A DNA stretch of 64,000 nucleotides from Arenicola marina (GCA_964019135.1 OZ025248.1:14763574-14827573); one strand, 5' to 3'. Positions 25,126-39,104 are shown, counted from the stretch's first letter. Notes: a model not told the origin generated them from the letters alone. Numbers and translations are program-made.

Positions 25126-28100
25126 GCACGGTGGAGAGTGGCGACGCGGTGAGGTTCACACTTGGAGTCGCGGGCCAGATAGGTCTGTATACGTTCGTCT
25201 ACGCGGGGGGATTATGGGCGTGGGGAGTTGTCGAGGGAGCGCGTGGATGGCGGTGGGCGGGCTTGAGGTGGAGGTGGAGATTCCCGGAAGTCATAATTTT
25301 GACCGGAAGTCATTTGTCGGCGACCGGTTTTCATTCCCCCACCCCCCACCCCACCTCCCCTCGACCCACATCATGGCCCTTCTCTCATGTGTTATGATAT
25401 CCTTTCTCCAATTGTCACTACTTATTTGATTTTCCGCATGCACCCCCCCCCCCCCCCCCCCCCCCAAACACACACACACACCAATCCCGACAAGGCCGAT
25501 CCACAACAGATGTCCTTATGATCTGTTTTATAGGCGACCGCCAAGTCATTATCAGGTTACATCACACGACAAACTAGGAGTCTAGCACATCATTATATCT
25601 CAAATATTCAACACTTGGTGCACTACCGGTACAAGTTATCAAGTACATGCTTAAATGAAGAAACAAATCAGAGGTATGCTTGTCCATTTTTTCTTCAGCA
25701 GTCCGCCACTGTTTTGGCGTACATGCAATCTCTGTGTCGCTCGTACAATTGCCTGCATACCAATACATCACAACCAGGGTTTCACCATTACTGACATGCC
25801 GCTTGCCTTCTGGCGTCTGCACCAGGTGACCCTGTCATACCCAGGGCCCCGTGGCTCTCTGACATTGACCTGCACACCCCTGCCCCCCATCTCACTCATG
25901 GGGCAGGAGGAAGCCAAAAATCCAATTGCGACTGGACAACACAAAAAGCTACTGGATAGCGCATCAGAGACCACAATATCAAAGGTACCGAGACTACCCC
26001 CCCCCCCCCCAGCTGGCTTCTTACTCAGCTAGCCCTGGCGACACCTCCCCTCTCACGACTCCATGACAACCCCCCCCCCCCTCAAGAGTTCCATGACCAC
26101 CCCCGCCCCTCGACCTATTCAATCAAGATGTTGTATATCAATTACGCGCAGATTGCTATCGGCAAACAAACTACATGACGGCGAAGATCGCCATGGAAGG
26201 GTGAGAGGGGGGGGGGGGCTCGTGTTGGAGGTGGTGATGGGAGTAGGGTTGTGAGGGGGGGGGGGGGAGGGGGGGGGGCAGCGCGGCAAAGTTCACCGGT
26301 AGAGATAGGTACGCGGTCCACAACGCTGGACTGTCCACTACAGGGCGACGTGTGTAGTGGTGTAAGACAAACAAGAGATCAATGCAGCTAGACAAAGATG
26401 GAAGTGTTGATCCCTGGACAGGTACGACCGGAGTGTGCACGCGCTCCTAGCAATGTGTGCGGCGCGGGGGGGGGGGGGCAGGAAGGCGATCGAAACTGCT
26501 GGGCTAGGGGGTGAAAGAGACAAGCAGTACCGAGCCATCTATAATTAAATGTATAGACACGTTCACAGATGTCATATTTCTTGTCTTACCCCGGACCCCA
26601 CCTGGAGGTATAGCATTAACTAGTCTATAGTCAGTAGCAGCAATACTTCACAACCTTTGCTACTTAGAAGTCAAGCCAAGCCGACGGACGTCGTTCACAA
26701 CGAAGCCTCCCCTTAACCCTGTATGCTGATCCACGGCTTTTATGAAACATACAATTAGAGAAGAGTCAATTCACGCGCCCAGCCTCTTACTATACGGGTC
26801 AATGGTACAACGACCCAGTGGCACAGATTTCTATTGGTCAACTCTCACACCCGGGTCGTGAATTCTGAATGGTGAAAACATCTGTAGAGCCCGTATATAT
26901 ATAGTACATATAAGCCCGGTCCTGGCGTGAGGGGCTTGTTATAGGGCGGTATGTGACACCAAGATAGGGGTTTCCAGTTCTTATCTCCACACCACGCGTA
27001 TACAGGCATAGTACAGGTTAACGTGGACTGGTTCACACTCAAGACCATTCACACCATGTACACGTTATTGACGGAGTGTGGGCGATCATATCACATATAC
27101 GGGTGGCAGTCGCCAGCGACAAGGAACCACCGGCTACCAATATGGCCCACTTGAAAACTCCACCCAGATTTTGTATCAATCATTAAACGATCCAGTGATT
27201 CAACATATGGAGTACCGGCAGGGAGTTAGCCCGGGCTATGGCTCCGCCCAATGGCCTTGACCTATGTGAGATAACGGTGGACCTTTCACTTCGTACGGAA
27301 GCCACTCATTCATAAATTACAAAATGCGAAGTCCTTTCTTTGTTGTTTGATTGGAAGAACAAAACTAAGAGATGGATGTTCACCCGAAATAACAGTGCAT
27401 ATATAACACATTAATACAGAATACGTCATCGCATTATAGCAATTGCATCAATAAATGCCCCAGTCCGTGCACAGTGTGGCGGAGCAAGTTGGGCTCACCC
27501 AGCCTCGCCTCTTAACTATGACGTAAGCGTCCTACAGGCAGATGGAGCCTCAAGTGCCCTATATCGATGTTTCGATATATTGTATTCGACTGACCATATT
27601 AATCATTTCAGTCCCGTTACCTTCACAACATAGACATCTACAGCTGATAAACCATTGGCGATGGGAGCCCCCCCCCCCCCCCCCCGCCCCGTCTCTCTCT
27701 CTCTGTCCCTCCACCCCCAACCTTTCTGGCTCTATCCCCTCCTTCTCTGTCTCTATGTTTATCTCTGCCCCCTCTATCTGCCTTTCTCCCTCCCTCCTCC
27801 CCTTATTTTCTCCCTCCCCTCCTCTCAGTTTCTATCCACCCTCCCTGCTGTCCTCCCCGTCTATGTCTATCACACTCTCTCTCCCTCACGCCCACCTCCC
27901 TCGTCCACCCCACTCTCCCCATCCCTCCCTCCCTCTGTCTTTTTATCTCTCCCTCTACTCCTCCCTCTGTCCCTGCTCTGTGTCTATCTCTCCCTGTACC
28001 CCCCACACCTATCTCCCTCCCTCCCTCTGCCGCTCTCTCTCCCCCCTCACGGATCAGGATTATCGCCAGGTCAGCCCCGCCCATGATTAAGCGACCACGC

Positions 28101-30829
28101 GGGAACACAAGGCCATGAGCCTGAGAGAGGCAGTGAACACAGTGCTCGTCGCTAAGCCTGCCTGCCATCCCGCCAGTAATCCATTCTGGCTGTGCACTGG
28201 TGATTAGTCCATCGGCCAACCAGCCATGTAGCCTTATATCATATCGGAAGGCGGACGTGTCACAAAAGGCAGCCTCTAAATCGACGAAATGTTACGAGAA
28301 ATCTGTGAGAACGAGAACGAACAGTGAACCTTAAAAACTAAACTATACGAAAATTAAACGTCGAAAGCAGCTTTCTTCTTCTCAAAACCCCGCCCCTTAA
28401 CCTCCCAGGCAGACCAGATAGACACAAACACATTCCACTAGCCGTGGCGATGGATCACTATGTGTGCCATGACAACATAATCTGCACGGAAATGGGTATC
28501 GATAACGCGGTCCACGCCCTGACAGTGAGCCACAATCTCCTCTAACAGTAACTAAAGCTTCCCGGACAGTGGGCAATTAGATCTCCCCTAACAGTGGACA
28601 ACTAAATCTGCCACGGCAGCGGGTAGCTAAATCTGCCACAACAACGGGTACTCAAAATCTGCCAACCAAACTAAAATTGCCCACTGAATAGCACAGACGT
28701 TACCCCTGGTCTCATCATAATGATATAAACGCGCTGCAGCTATCGGCTTATCACCACTCACCCCAATATAAGGACATTATTAACTGATATAAGACATTGG
28801 GGGGATACCCAATAGTACATGAAGACGTGTTTCCCAGGCCACCCACGCCGTCTACCGTAATACCCTGAGCGGGTGTCCTCTCGCCCCGAGGCACACGCCG
28901 GCAGTCAGCGTGACCTCTGCATGGCCGAGAACAACAGACGGGCGATTTGAATAGTGACCGTGAGGGCTCCTTTCGTGTGGAGGCTATAAAGTATGGTATT
29001 TGTACTAGCTACACAGTACGTAGGTAAGCATCATGTAATGACTGAAGCCAGAGGTCAACAGGAAGCGGGTTACACGACTTCCACTGAGTTTCCTGCTCAT
29101 AGGCATGTACTGTCGTAACCCCCTGCCAACCCCCACCCCAATCCCCACCCAGATCTCCCGGAGTCGATTACCTTGCCCTGAGCGTGTCCGTAACAGCCGA
29201 GTCGCCCATCACAAGACATGAATCTTTCATCATCAAAGTGGCAGAAGAACCACAAGCCTTTCTAGTTGAGTTCTTTCAATTTAACGTAGTTTCAGGGCGG
29301 ATATCGAAGGCAGGTCTCCTCGAAGACCGCTGATTATCGACGTCGCCAGAGATTTCATGAACCAATTCAATCTTCATGGGCACAAAAGTTGCCCAAAACA
29401 CTACGTCACTTGGAGAGGGAGACGACCTTTCCTCCATACGCGGGTGATTCAAACGTGACCAAATGGCTACCCTTCAAACCCCTCTTCATTCATTTCCTCC
29501 ATACACCGTCCCTTCCAACCTCGCCCCCCCCCCCCCCCCCACCACCCGTCGAGTTGACATCAAGCATTAACGTTAACTTACACAATGTTAAATATACATG
29601 GTAAATGACCGTTACGCCAGCCACCTAGTACTACCCACGTAAGCCGCCTTGGCTATGACGGCAGATTGGTTATAATAATAGCGGTGAGACATCCAATTCC
29701 CGTCACGAGCCCAGCTGTAAAATTTAACGCGGCGGCGAAAAGCCACGCGACCCGCGTGTGCCTCTTAAAAAATGGCAATCTAACACCGCGCGTCGGGCAG
29801 GCGGCTGCATCCACATAATGACCAGGCGATCCGAAGATCTCTGCCGACAGCCGCAGTCCCACCTACCGTACAGGTAAGGCGCGACTCGTCAAGTGGCGCC
29901 TGCCATCATGTGTGCGCTGTTACGTGTGTGCGACATTAAGGGGCGGCCTTGTTACCGGGATGCGACACGTCCAGGGGGGCGATAAAACACGAAATCTCTC
30001 AAGTATTCGCGTGACATCTCAGTGCTCCCGCACAACCCAGGTCCAACCAGTAGCCACACTGACTGAAGAAGACCCCCTACTTAGTTGACATGACCGTCTG
30101 TGGCGTAATGCTCTTATCAAGGCGAAACATATTACATTCCTTCTTTTACGATTTTTTTAAATGTCCTCCGATACGTTAATGGGGTCACGTGACCTTCCCG
30201 TCGGCCGTAGCGCAGGGAGAATAACTGGCCGATCCCGCCTGGTTACGACGGAACCTTTGTACAACGTTAACTCAAACTGCCATCAACCACAAGACGGTTC
30301 GTTATAAATCGTATTCAAACCCCTAATGTCCTCTTACCCCCAGGAAGTTGCCCGGCTTTGAGATGGCACCACGTAGAGCAGAATTCACAGAGACGTCAAT
30401 AAACTTTAATATTTTAGAAATTAGCGTTTCCAGCCATGAACCACCAAAAGGTCCTTTCCAAGCGCAAATGTCGACAGATGACCATGTTTTCCTAATGAAG
30501 CTTTCTTGGCGTCGTTTCATCAGACAAGGTTCTCCGTGGCATAGAACGGTGTCTATGGCAGGTCTGCCCCCACCCAACTTCTCCCCCACTCTACAGTCAT
30601 CCATTTCGGATTCCCGACCCGGAGTGGGGACCAGAGTTGAGGCAACCGTCAACGTCCGAAATCCGCGGTGAATATTTGCAACGAGAAAGTGGAGCTGATA
30701 GCATGGTCTGCCCGGCTAATGAAGACGGAAAGTTAAAAGTGAGGATGCAAACATGTCAGCGATGATTGGAGGCTGTCAGGGAGATTGAAAGCTGTTAGGG
30801 AGAATTGGATACTGTCGGGGATTGGATGC
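25126..30829. other. Intronic; homopolymer and polypyrimidine tracts, no gene supported
   Basis: Contains a C-run of about 25 bases at 25442-25466 followed by (CA)n, and G-runs at 26208-26278 and 26466-26478. A 370-bp CT-rich polypyrimidine tract spans about 27680-28050, with mirror symmetry that could form triplex DNA. A degenerate 30-35 bp repeat (AATCTGCCA core) occurs at about 28540-28685. Two minus-strand frames at 25974-25574 share a varied, protein-like composition but carry no recognised motif. Confidence 0.5.
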
Positions 30830-33655
30830 TATCGACAGGCCGACAGCCCTCCACGACACCAGGAATAGGGGTCGACAGGTCTACAGCCCTCCACGACACC
30901 AGGAATAGGGGTCGACAGGTCTACAGCCCTCCATGACACCAGGAATAGGGGTCGACAGGTTTACAGCCCTCCACGACACCAGGAATAGGGGTCGACAGGT
31001 TTACAGCCCTCCACGACACCAGGAATAGGGGTCGACAGGTCTACAGCCCTCCACGACACCAGGAATAGGGGTCGACAGGTCTACAGCCCTCCATGACACC
31101 AGGAATAGGGGTCGACAGGTTTACAGCCCTCCACGACACCAGGAATAAGGGTCGACAGGTCTACAGCCCTCCACGACACCAGGAATAGGGGTCGACAGGT
31201 TTACAGCCCTCCACGACACCAGGAATAGGGGTCGATAGTTCTACAGCCCTCCACGACACCATGCAGAGGGGTCAGACCGGTCTACAGCCCTCCACGACAC
31301 CAGAATATAGGTCGACAGGTCTACAGCCCTCCACGACCTGAGGACTAGGGGTCGACAGGTCTACAGCCCTCCACGACACCAGGAAATGGGGGTCGACAGG
31401 TCTGCAGCCCGCCACGACACCAGGAATAAGGGTCGACCGGTCTACAGCCCTCCACGACACCAGGAATAGGGGTCGACAGGTCTACAGCCCTCCACGACAC
31501 CAGGAATAAGGGTCGACCGGTCTACAGCCCTCCACGACCTGAGGACTAGGGGTCGACAGGTCTACAGCCCGCCAGGACAACAGGTATAGGGGTCGACGGG
31601 TCTACAGCCCTCCACGACACCAGGAATAGGGGTCGACCGGTCTACAGCCCTCCACGACACCAGGAATAGGGGTCGACAGGTCTACAGCCCTCCACGACCT
31701 AAGGAATAGGGGTCGACAGGTCTACAGCCCTCCACGACCTAAGGAATAGGGGTCGACAGGTCTACAGCCCTCCACGACACCAGGAATAGGGGTCGAAAAG
31801 TCTACAGCCCGGCACGACACCAGGAATAGGGGTCGACGGGTCTACAGCCCTCCACGACACCAGGAATAGGGGTCGACCGGTCTACAGCCCTCCACGACAC
31901 CAGGAATAGGGGTAGACAGGTTTACAGCCCTCCACGACACCAGGAATACGGGGTCGACAGGTCTACAGTCCTCCACGACACCAGGAATAGGGATCAATAG
32001 TTCTACAGCCCTCCACGACACCATGCAGAGGGGTCAGACAGGTCTACAGACCTCCACAATGCCAGGAATAGGGGTCGACAGCTCTACAGCCCTCCACGAC
32101 ACCATGCATAGGGGTCGACAGGTCTACAGCCCTCCACGACACCAGGAATAAGGGTCGACCGGTCTACAGCCCTCCACGACCTGAGGACTAGGGGTCGACA
32201 GGTCTACAGCCCGCCAGGACAACAGGTATAGGGGTCGACGGGTCTACAGCCCTCCACGACACCAGGAATAGGGGTCGACCGGTCTACAGCCCTCCACGAC
32301 ACCAGGAATAGGGGTCGACAGGTCTACAGCCCTCCACGACCTAAGGAATAGGGGTCGACAGGTCTACAGCCCTCCACGACCTAAGGAATAGGGGTCGACA
32401 GGTCTACAGCCCTCCACGACACCAGGAATAGGGGTCGAAAAGTCTACAGCCCGGCACGACACCAGGAATAGGGGTCGACGGGTCTACAGCCCTCCACGAC
32501 ACCAGGAATAGGGGTCGACCGGTCTACAGCCCTCCACGACACCAGGAATAGGGGTAGACAGGTTTACAGCCCTCCACGACACCAGGAATACGGGGTCGAC
32601 AGGTCTACAGTCCTCCACGACACCAGGAATAGGGATCGATAGTTCTACAGCCTTCCACGACACCATGCAGAGGGGTCAGACAGGTCTACAGACCTCCACA
32701 ATGCCAGGAATAGGGGTCGACAGCTTTACAGCCCTCCACGACACCATGCATAGGGGTCAGACCAGTCTACAGCCCTCCACGACACCAGGAATAGGGGTCG
32801 ACAGGTCTACAGCCCTCCACGACCTGAGGACTAGGGGTCGACAGGTCTACAGCCCTCCACGACCTAAGGAATAGGAGTCAGACAGATCTACAGCCCTCCA
32901 CAACACCAGGAATAGGGGTCGACAGGTCTACAGCCCTCCACGACACCAGGAATAGGGGTCGAAAAGTCTACAGCCCGCCACGACACCAGGAATAGGGGTC
33001 GACGGGTCTACAGCCCTCCACGACACCAGGAATAGGGGTCGACCGGTCTACAGCCCTCCACGACACCAAGAATAGGGGTAGACAGGTTTACAGCCCTCCA
33101 CGACACCAGGAATACGGGGTCGACAGGTCTACAGTCCTCCACGACACCAGGAATAGGGATCGATAGTTCTACAGCCCTCCACGACACCACGCAGAGGGGT
33201 CAGACAGGTCTACAGACCTCCACAATGCCAGGAATAGGGGTCGACAGCTCTACAGCCCTCCACGACACCATGCATAGGGGTCAGACCAGTCTACAGCCCT
33301 CCACGACACCAGGAATAGGGGTCGACAGGTCTACAGCCCTCCACGACCTGAAGACTAGGGGTCGACAGGTCTACAGCCCTCCACGACCTAAGGAATAGGG
33401 GTCAGACAGATCTACAGCCCTCCACAACACCAGGAATAGGGGTAGACAGGTTTACAACCCTCCACGACACCAGGAATAGGGGTCAGACAGGTCTACAGCC
33501 CTCCACGACACGAGGAATAGGGGTCGACAGGTATACAGCCCTCCACGACACAAGGAATAGGGGTCGACATGTCTACAGCCCTCAACAACACCAGGAATAG
33601 GAGTCGACAGGTCTACAGTCCTCCACGACCTAAGGAATAGGGGTCGACAGGCCTA
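30830..33655. repeat. 40-bp satellite array, about 70 units, with block duplications
   Basis: The unit is ACAGGTCTACAGCCCTCCAC then GACACCAGGAATAGGGGTCG. A rare variant containing GAATACGGGGTCG followed by GGGATC(A/G)ATAGTTC occurs near 31946, 32590 and 33112. It marks three partly overlapping higher-order blocks of about 520-640 bp. Many units carry GTCGAC or GGTCGACC palindromes. No coding content. Confidence 0.95.
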
Positions 33656-34789
33656 GGGAAGGCGGTCAGGAGGCCTTTACTACAACTACTAGTATCAGTA
33701 CACAAGAAGAGAGCGAGAACGGAATCATATCAAACACCGTGGCCGACGGAAACACAAATACATTTATTTGCTGTGACACAATTGACACCGCAACCACTTA
33801 GCACCGGTTGGTGACCGAATCACTTGCATCCCTTCGCCCTGTATTTACGGCCGCGTGTCCGGTCGCCACACACAGAGCCGGCGCCTGAACTATAAACCCG
33901 GAGACGCATAGCTGGGTTGTGAAACTAGTTGTACAGTGACATCATCCCCGTATGACTTCATGTCATTTTGAAGTTTCCCGTGCAGCCTCCATGTGTCCTT
34001 ACCTAAGCTCAGACCACGGTTACGACCGGTAACGACCGGTAACGACCGGTAACGAAAGCCAACGAGCAGGTAAATATGACAGGTGGATGCATGGATAAAT
34101 ACATAAATTTCTGTTCACGCATCACAAAAATGGCTTGTTCGTCTAAATACCAGTAAATGCAGGAAAGTGGTCCCACTAATGAGGCGCTTTGCCCAGAACC
34201 ATGGTCCCTTTACCGACACTGCCCCTGCTATTGAGGTGCTGCCTTTACTGAGATGCAGGGAGAGACATAACCGACTGCCCGGGACAGTTGAATTACATGG
34301 TCGGACCAGTCAGAATATTGGTTGTATGCCCGACCGAGCAGGTGAAGATGTAGACTGCGATCTCTTGCTATTTAGCAACGTTCAGCAGTTACACTTAGCA
34401 AACAACCTGCAGGCACTGATCAATGTAAACGATACTGCACGGTGGCTATCGTTTTTTGGCCCAATAGTATAACATCGGAAAACTGCGCTTAGTAATAGAC
34501 GCTCCCTTTTCCGAACAAGACGTTGCAGAATCGTCGAAATCCGTGTATATACCACAGTAAATAAATTGTTTTTTTAGTTGTCGTTTTTCAATTTGATAGG
34601 AGAGGTAACTTTTCAAGGGGGCAGGTCAATCTCAACCCCAAGTACTCGACAGGACAGGCGGCATCCAAAGTTAATGTCTGTCCCTGAGGTGCCTTACAAA
34701 GCATGCAAAGAAGATCTCATACATACATATATAAGATGGTTCCTTTACTAAGGTCACCCCGAGGGGTGGTCCCTTTATGGGGATGAATA
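33656..34789. other. Intronic; no gene supported
   Basis: Holds a short 11-bp tandem repeat with the core ACCGGTAACG (about 34022-34055, four units). A 101-codon plus-strand frame (34167-34472) shows no recognisable domain. Confidence 0.5.
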
Positions 34790-35760
34790 CTATTGAGGCA
34801 GTGTCTTTATTCAGATGGTTAGTTTACTGAGGTAAGGCTTTTGCTCAGATAGTCCCTTTACTGAGGAAATGTCTTTGTTCAAATTTTACTGAGACAGTTC
34901 CTTTCAGTTGTAGTCTTGTCAATATGGTGGCTTCTTTACTGAGGTAGTCTGTTAATGAACTTGTTTCTTCAGTCAGGCAGTCTGTCACTGAGCGGGTTTC
35001 TTCAGTGAGGTAATCTGCTAAATGAACTTGTTTCTTCACTGAGGTAGTCTGTTAATGAACTGGTTTCTTTACTTAGGTAGTCTGTCACTAAGCTGGTTTC
35101 TTCAGTGAGGTAGTCTGTTACATGAACTTGTTTCTTCACTGAGGTAGTCTGTTAATGAACTGGTTTCTTTACTGAGGTAGTCTGTCACTAAGCTGGTTTC
35201 TTCACTGAGGTAGTCTGTCAATAAGCTGGTTTCTTCACTGAGGTAGTCTGTTAAATGAACTTGTTTTTTCACTGAGGTAGTCTGTCAATAAGCTGGTTTC
35301 TTAACTGAGGTAGTCTGTCAATAAGCGGATTTCTTCACTGAGGTAGTCTTAATAAGCTGGTTTCTTCAGAGGTAGTCAATAAGGTGGTTTCTTCACTGAT
35401 GTAGTCTACCAATAAGCTGGTTTCTTCACTAAGGTAGTCTGTCAATAATGTGATTTCTTCACTGAGGTAATCTGCCAATAAGGTGGCTTCTTCACTGAGG
35501 TACTGTCAATAAGCTGGTTTCTTCAGTGAAGTAATCTGTCAAAAAAGCTTTCTTCAATGAGGTAGTCTGGCAATGATGTGGTTTATTTACTGAGGTAGTC
35601 TGTCAATAGGCTGGTTGCTTGAATGAGGTAGTCTGCCAATAAGCTGGTTTCTTTACTGAGGTAGTCTGACAATGAGGTGGTTTCTTCAATGAGGTAGTCT
35701 GTCAATGATGTGGTTTCTATACAGGGGTTATCTGGTGATGAAGTGGTTTCCTTACTAATC
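34790..35760. repeat. Degenerate 33-bp tandem repeat, about 28 units
   Basis: The core is TTCTTCACTGAGGTAGTCTG followed by TCAATAAGCTGGT. The middle units are well conserved and both ends fade into single-copy sequence, as expected for an old array decaying from its edges. Confidence 0.85.
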
Positions 35761-36588
35761 TAATTTCATAAATATTTTTTCTTCCAAGATCATCCCTTTG
35801 CTGAGGTTGTTCTTTGAAGTAGGCTGCTCCCTTTTACTAGGTAGTCTGGTCAATGAATTGGTTCCTTTACTGAATTAGTTCCTGACATAGTTTTCTTAAT
35901 AAGGAGGTTTCTTTAAAGTTACTAATAGAACAGTTTTTCCTGAAATAAGTAGTTTTAATATTTTCAATGAAAATGATATATTTGTAGGTATTCTAATATA
36001 AATACCAATATGTAATATAATAATTAAAAAGGCATATGCTGAGGACTGTTTTTACCAGAATGATATCGGGGAAAAAAAGGGTTATTGCATACTACATCAA
36101 GAAGTTAGACATTGCTTCTATATTATACTTTATAATCAGACAATGTGAAATTTAATTTTATTATGCAAACATTTCTTTAAACTGATATCTGGTGCTAACA
36201 ATATCAAATAATATATTTAATATATGATAAGTTTTAAAGTTCAGTTTAGATATAGATGGAAAATGGCTGTATAAGCACCTTTAACAGTATTGCATTTGAT
36301 ACACCAAGTAATGGCATATTATATTCCATTGTCAACAGTCAAAGTAATATAGAGAAAATAAGATTGCAACCATATCTATGACAACTTATAAAATCATATT
36401 AAGCTTATTAATAAAATTTCATATTACATATAAAGATAAGTAATTAAATATATTAATATAAAAGAAGTTGTAGAAATTATTTACTATAGTGCTTAAAAAG
36501 ACACTTTAATAAATTCATATTCATAAAAACTTATACCATTACTTAATTAGGAAACAAATAAGTGAAATAATATATATACATATCTTAC

Positions 36589-36964
36589 CTGATTTAATTG
36601 TCTTAAACATGACAGGCTGCCCATTTTTGCTGACATGTTGAAGCCAGTCAAGTAAGTCCCGTAATGTAAACCCAGATACTTTCTGGCCTTGAATTTCTAA
36701 AATGATGTCATCCTGGTGAAGCCTGCCACTGTGGTAATTTATCTTATCCTGCTTGATGTCACCAATGTAACTCAACTGGCCATTCTCTGCCCCTCCCTGG
36801 ACCACCAGGTTGAGCAGGCCCTCGAGCCCCGCAGACAGTATGCTCTCATTAACCCGTTCGCTCCAGTGATGGGAGTGGTGCTGGTGGGCAGGCGGGGGGG
36901 CCGGGGGGTCTGAACGTCGCCCCTTGGACGGACTCGGTGACCTGTTTCCCTTGGACCTGTGCAT
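36589..36964 (-). CDS. magi: MAGI-like scaffold, coding exon 1 (N-terminal PDZ domain)
   Basis: The exon starts at ATG 36964 and ends with the donor TCAG/GTAAGATA after 36589. It encodes 125 residues plus one base. Residues 1-33 are a basic, Ser/Pro- and His-rich leader (MHRSKGNRSPSPSKGRRS, then a proline run). From HWSERVNESI at about residue 33 the protein reads as the N-terminal PDZ domain of MAGI proteins: VVQGGAENGQLSYIG, then LHQDDIILEIQGQKVSG, then FTLRDLLDWL, ending VMFKTIKSG. Splicing to 14777 gives KSG-SLPKDL in frame, the expected PDZ-to-GK-like junction. MAGI proteins scaffold receptors and adhesion proteins at epithelial junctions and synapses. The N-terminus differs from the short vertebrate leader, and an alternative upstream start is possible. 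Confidence 0.9.
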
Positions 36965-38613
36965 CTTGTCAGCTCAGCCTCTGACAGAAGCCATACGTCA
37001 GTTCTTTACGCCACTCTCTTTTTCTCAGCCTTACAGTATTCCACCAAACTTTGACATCCAAACTGTCTTTCAAATACATTTTGGTTTTGGTTTCATTCCC
37101 GTCCGAAGTTTAATCGAATGCGGCGTAGAAGTATTGGTGTGAATAATTCACTTGGGAAGTTTCAACATCAGCTGTGACGTATTCCAGGCGATGCTAGTAT
37201 TCTACAGTTGTCACTTAACTGTCACATGTAATGTATAGACCGCCAATTATGGCTAAAAGGCGACATTTATCCACAAACCTCTCCCACATATCCAGGATGT
37301 TTTCCTATGATGCTACGTTGTGCGCATGCGCACTTAAAGTCGAAAGTGGGCTCGTGCACATTGTCGCAAAGGGTCGCACCCTCAGTAGGAGGGAGACGTT
37401 ATGACAGTAGAAAGTTCTTTCAGTGGCCCTAAGCCAAACCTGGGAGGTGGGGTCGGGGGGCGGGGGTAGGTGTTACATTAATACAATCAAAGGTGCGGGA
37501 GAGTCTCTGTCTAAGAAATCAGACAGCATATTTAACCCATGCACAGTCCGGGGTCGACCCTCAGTCATCATGAACTGGGAATTTAATATGAAATAACCGT
37601 CAATTGCAAAATCATCAATTTACCGACCTCCGTGACATTGTCACTGATCCATTATCTAATCGAAAAAGAAGATTTTGTTGAAGCCTTATTTAGCCATGTA
37701 CATCGTGGTTTGCGCACCTCCTTGCTTTCCACTCATATCAGTAAGTCTGATGCAGGGGTGGATCCAGGGGGTGAGGGGAAGCTCTCCCACCTTCCATTCC
37801 GTCACACTCCACTATTCTACCACGTCCAGCTGGTTCATGCAGTGCACGCTCCTGCACCCGTGCACCGGACGGACCAGCTTCTGGCCGGGTAAATATTGAA
37901 ACAATCTGGGTGGTTGTGCAAATTAAGTGGCTTATAGTTTGGTGTGTAGCACGTTTTAATCATGAATTATGTACAGACAGACATCAACTCTGAACTAAAA
38001 TTGCTAAATATAGGCTGGTGATGGGTCTATGTAAATATATAGATGAATTGATATTTTTGAGAATGGAGGGTAACTTAACCAGTGTTCGATGTGTGACATT
38101 CATAATATCTGGAATAGTGTTTTTGTAAGGGACTTTTTACTGCTCGTCTCATGTGAACACCAGGGTTGAGTTGCAGAGCACAATCGACCGCCGCGAACAA
38201 TATGTTGCGGGCATATCCACTAAATAAGTAACCCTAATTTAGAAATATTAGCACACTCGTCATATGGGACACTGGCCAATATTTCTAATAGTGCTCCCGA
38301 ATAAAATAAATAACAAATATAACGGCACGTGGATTGGTGGTTCGCGCCCCGCTGTGGCCATGTCTGTGTGGTCGCAGAATAAAGATTCCATGTGCATGTC
38401 CTTCGTCGCAAAGAGTAGGTGCGGTTACCCCCGGGGATGTGGCTCCACTCTCCCTTCCTTCTCCCATTGACGCGATATAACCAAAAGTGGTCAAAGCATC
38501 CTGACTATACAACCAACCAACTGAAATAAAATTAACGGGTATTCTAATTTTTTGGCGTATTATACTAGGATTAATATCTTGAAAATCCCCTGGGACCAAG
38601 TTTGGTTGAGCCA
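36965..38613. other. MAGI upstream region and intergenic DNA; no gene seen
   Basis: The 5' flank of MAGI runs left to right from 36965. At about 37750 the segment GGGGTGGATCCAGGGGG resembles the GGGGCGGATCCAG segment at about 41512 and, inverted, a segment at about 54310. This hints at related transposon ends. The short open frames here have no recognised domain. Confidence 0.45.
37321..37332. promoter_or_regulatory. Perfect NRF-1-type palindrome upstream of MAGI
   Basis: TGCGCATGCGCA is a perfect palindrome containing the NRF-1 consensus GCGCATGCGC. It lies 357 bp upstream of the MAGI start codon, where a TATA-less promoter could be expected. The role is inferred from motif and position only. 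Confidence 0.5.
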
Positions 38614-39104
38614 TCAACAACACACCGCTTATCAGAAACGATAGAGCATTTATTTTGGTATTGTCCAGTTGTACAGCACTTGTGGGAAGCTTTTATTACT
38701 TAACTCCGACCATGTATTGACATTTCAAAGCTTATTAATAAGATGAACGTTCTTCTGGGCATAACGGAACAGGAACATTTATTGGTAGACCACATGTGTA
38801 TAATGGTTAAAAAGTATGTATTTGCGGCACGATGTAAAGATAAAGGTTTAGACCTTCCAGCAGTGATAAGACAAATGAAAAGGTTATATAAATTAGAAAC
38901 TTCAATTCTTTCTAAGGAGACCGGAAAAAAAATATATTATAATAAGTGGAAGAGTGTAAAAGAACTGATGGATAAAGGGTAAATTAAATGTAAGTTATCA
39001 TAAGACTTTGTATGTACGCTTTGTTTTTTTTCATTTTGTATGTATGTTATAGTTATATATTATGTATATGTAGCAAAATGACCGTTACTGAATAAAAAAA
39101 AAAA
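38614..39104 (+). pseudogene. 5'-truncated non-LTR retrotransposon (LINE), 3' end
   Basis: One reading frame runs from 38614 to the stop at 38980-38982. It encodes the C-terminal part of a LINE ORF2 polyprotein: the zinc-finger-like segment ETIEHLFWYCPVVQHLW, then a C-terminal stretch with ITEQEHLLVDHMC, FAARCKDKG and VIRQMKRLYKLE. The frame is broken by an in-frame TAA at 38701-38703, so the copy is dead. It ends in a short 3' tail with AATAAA running into poly-A (39091-39104) followed by (CA)n, the usual 3' end of a retrotransposed LINE. The reverse transcriptase and endonuclease domains are absent through 5' truncation. The clade cannot be fixed; L1/Tx1-like elements have this kind of C-terminus. 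Confidence 0.82.

Noticed and set aside
24268..25397. Long Pro/Ser, Val/Thr and Thr/Gly/Ala frames at the 18-bp array
   Set aside because: Artefacts of a stop-free hexa-codon repeat; no surrounding unique coding sequence.
38285..38623. 112-codon minus-strand frame beside the LINE remnant
   Set aside because: It overlaps the 5' edge of the plus-strand LINE remnant in the opposite sense and shows no recognised domain.
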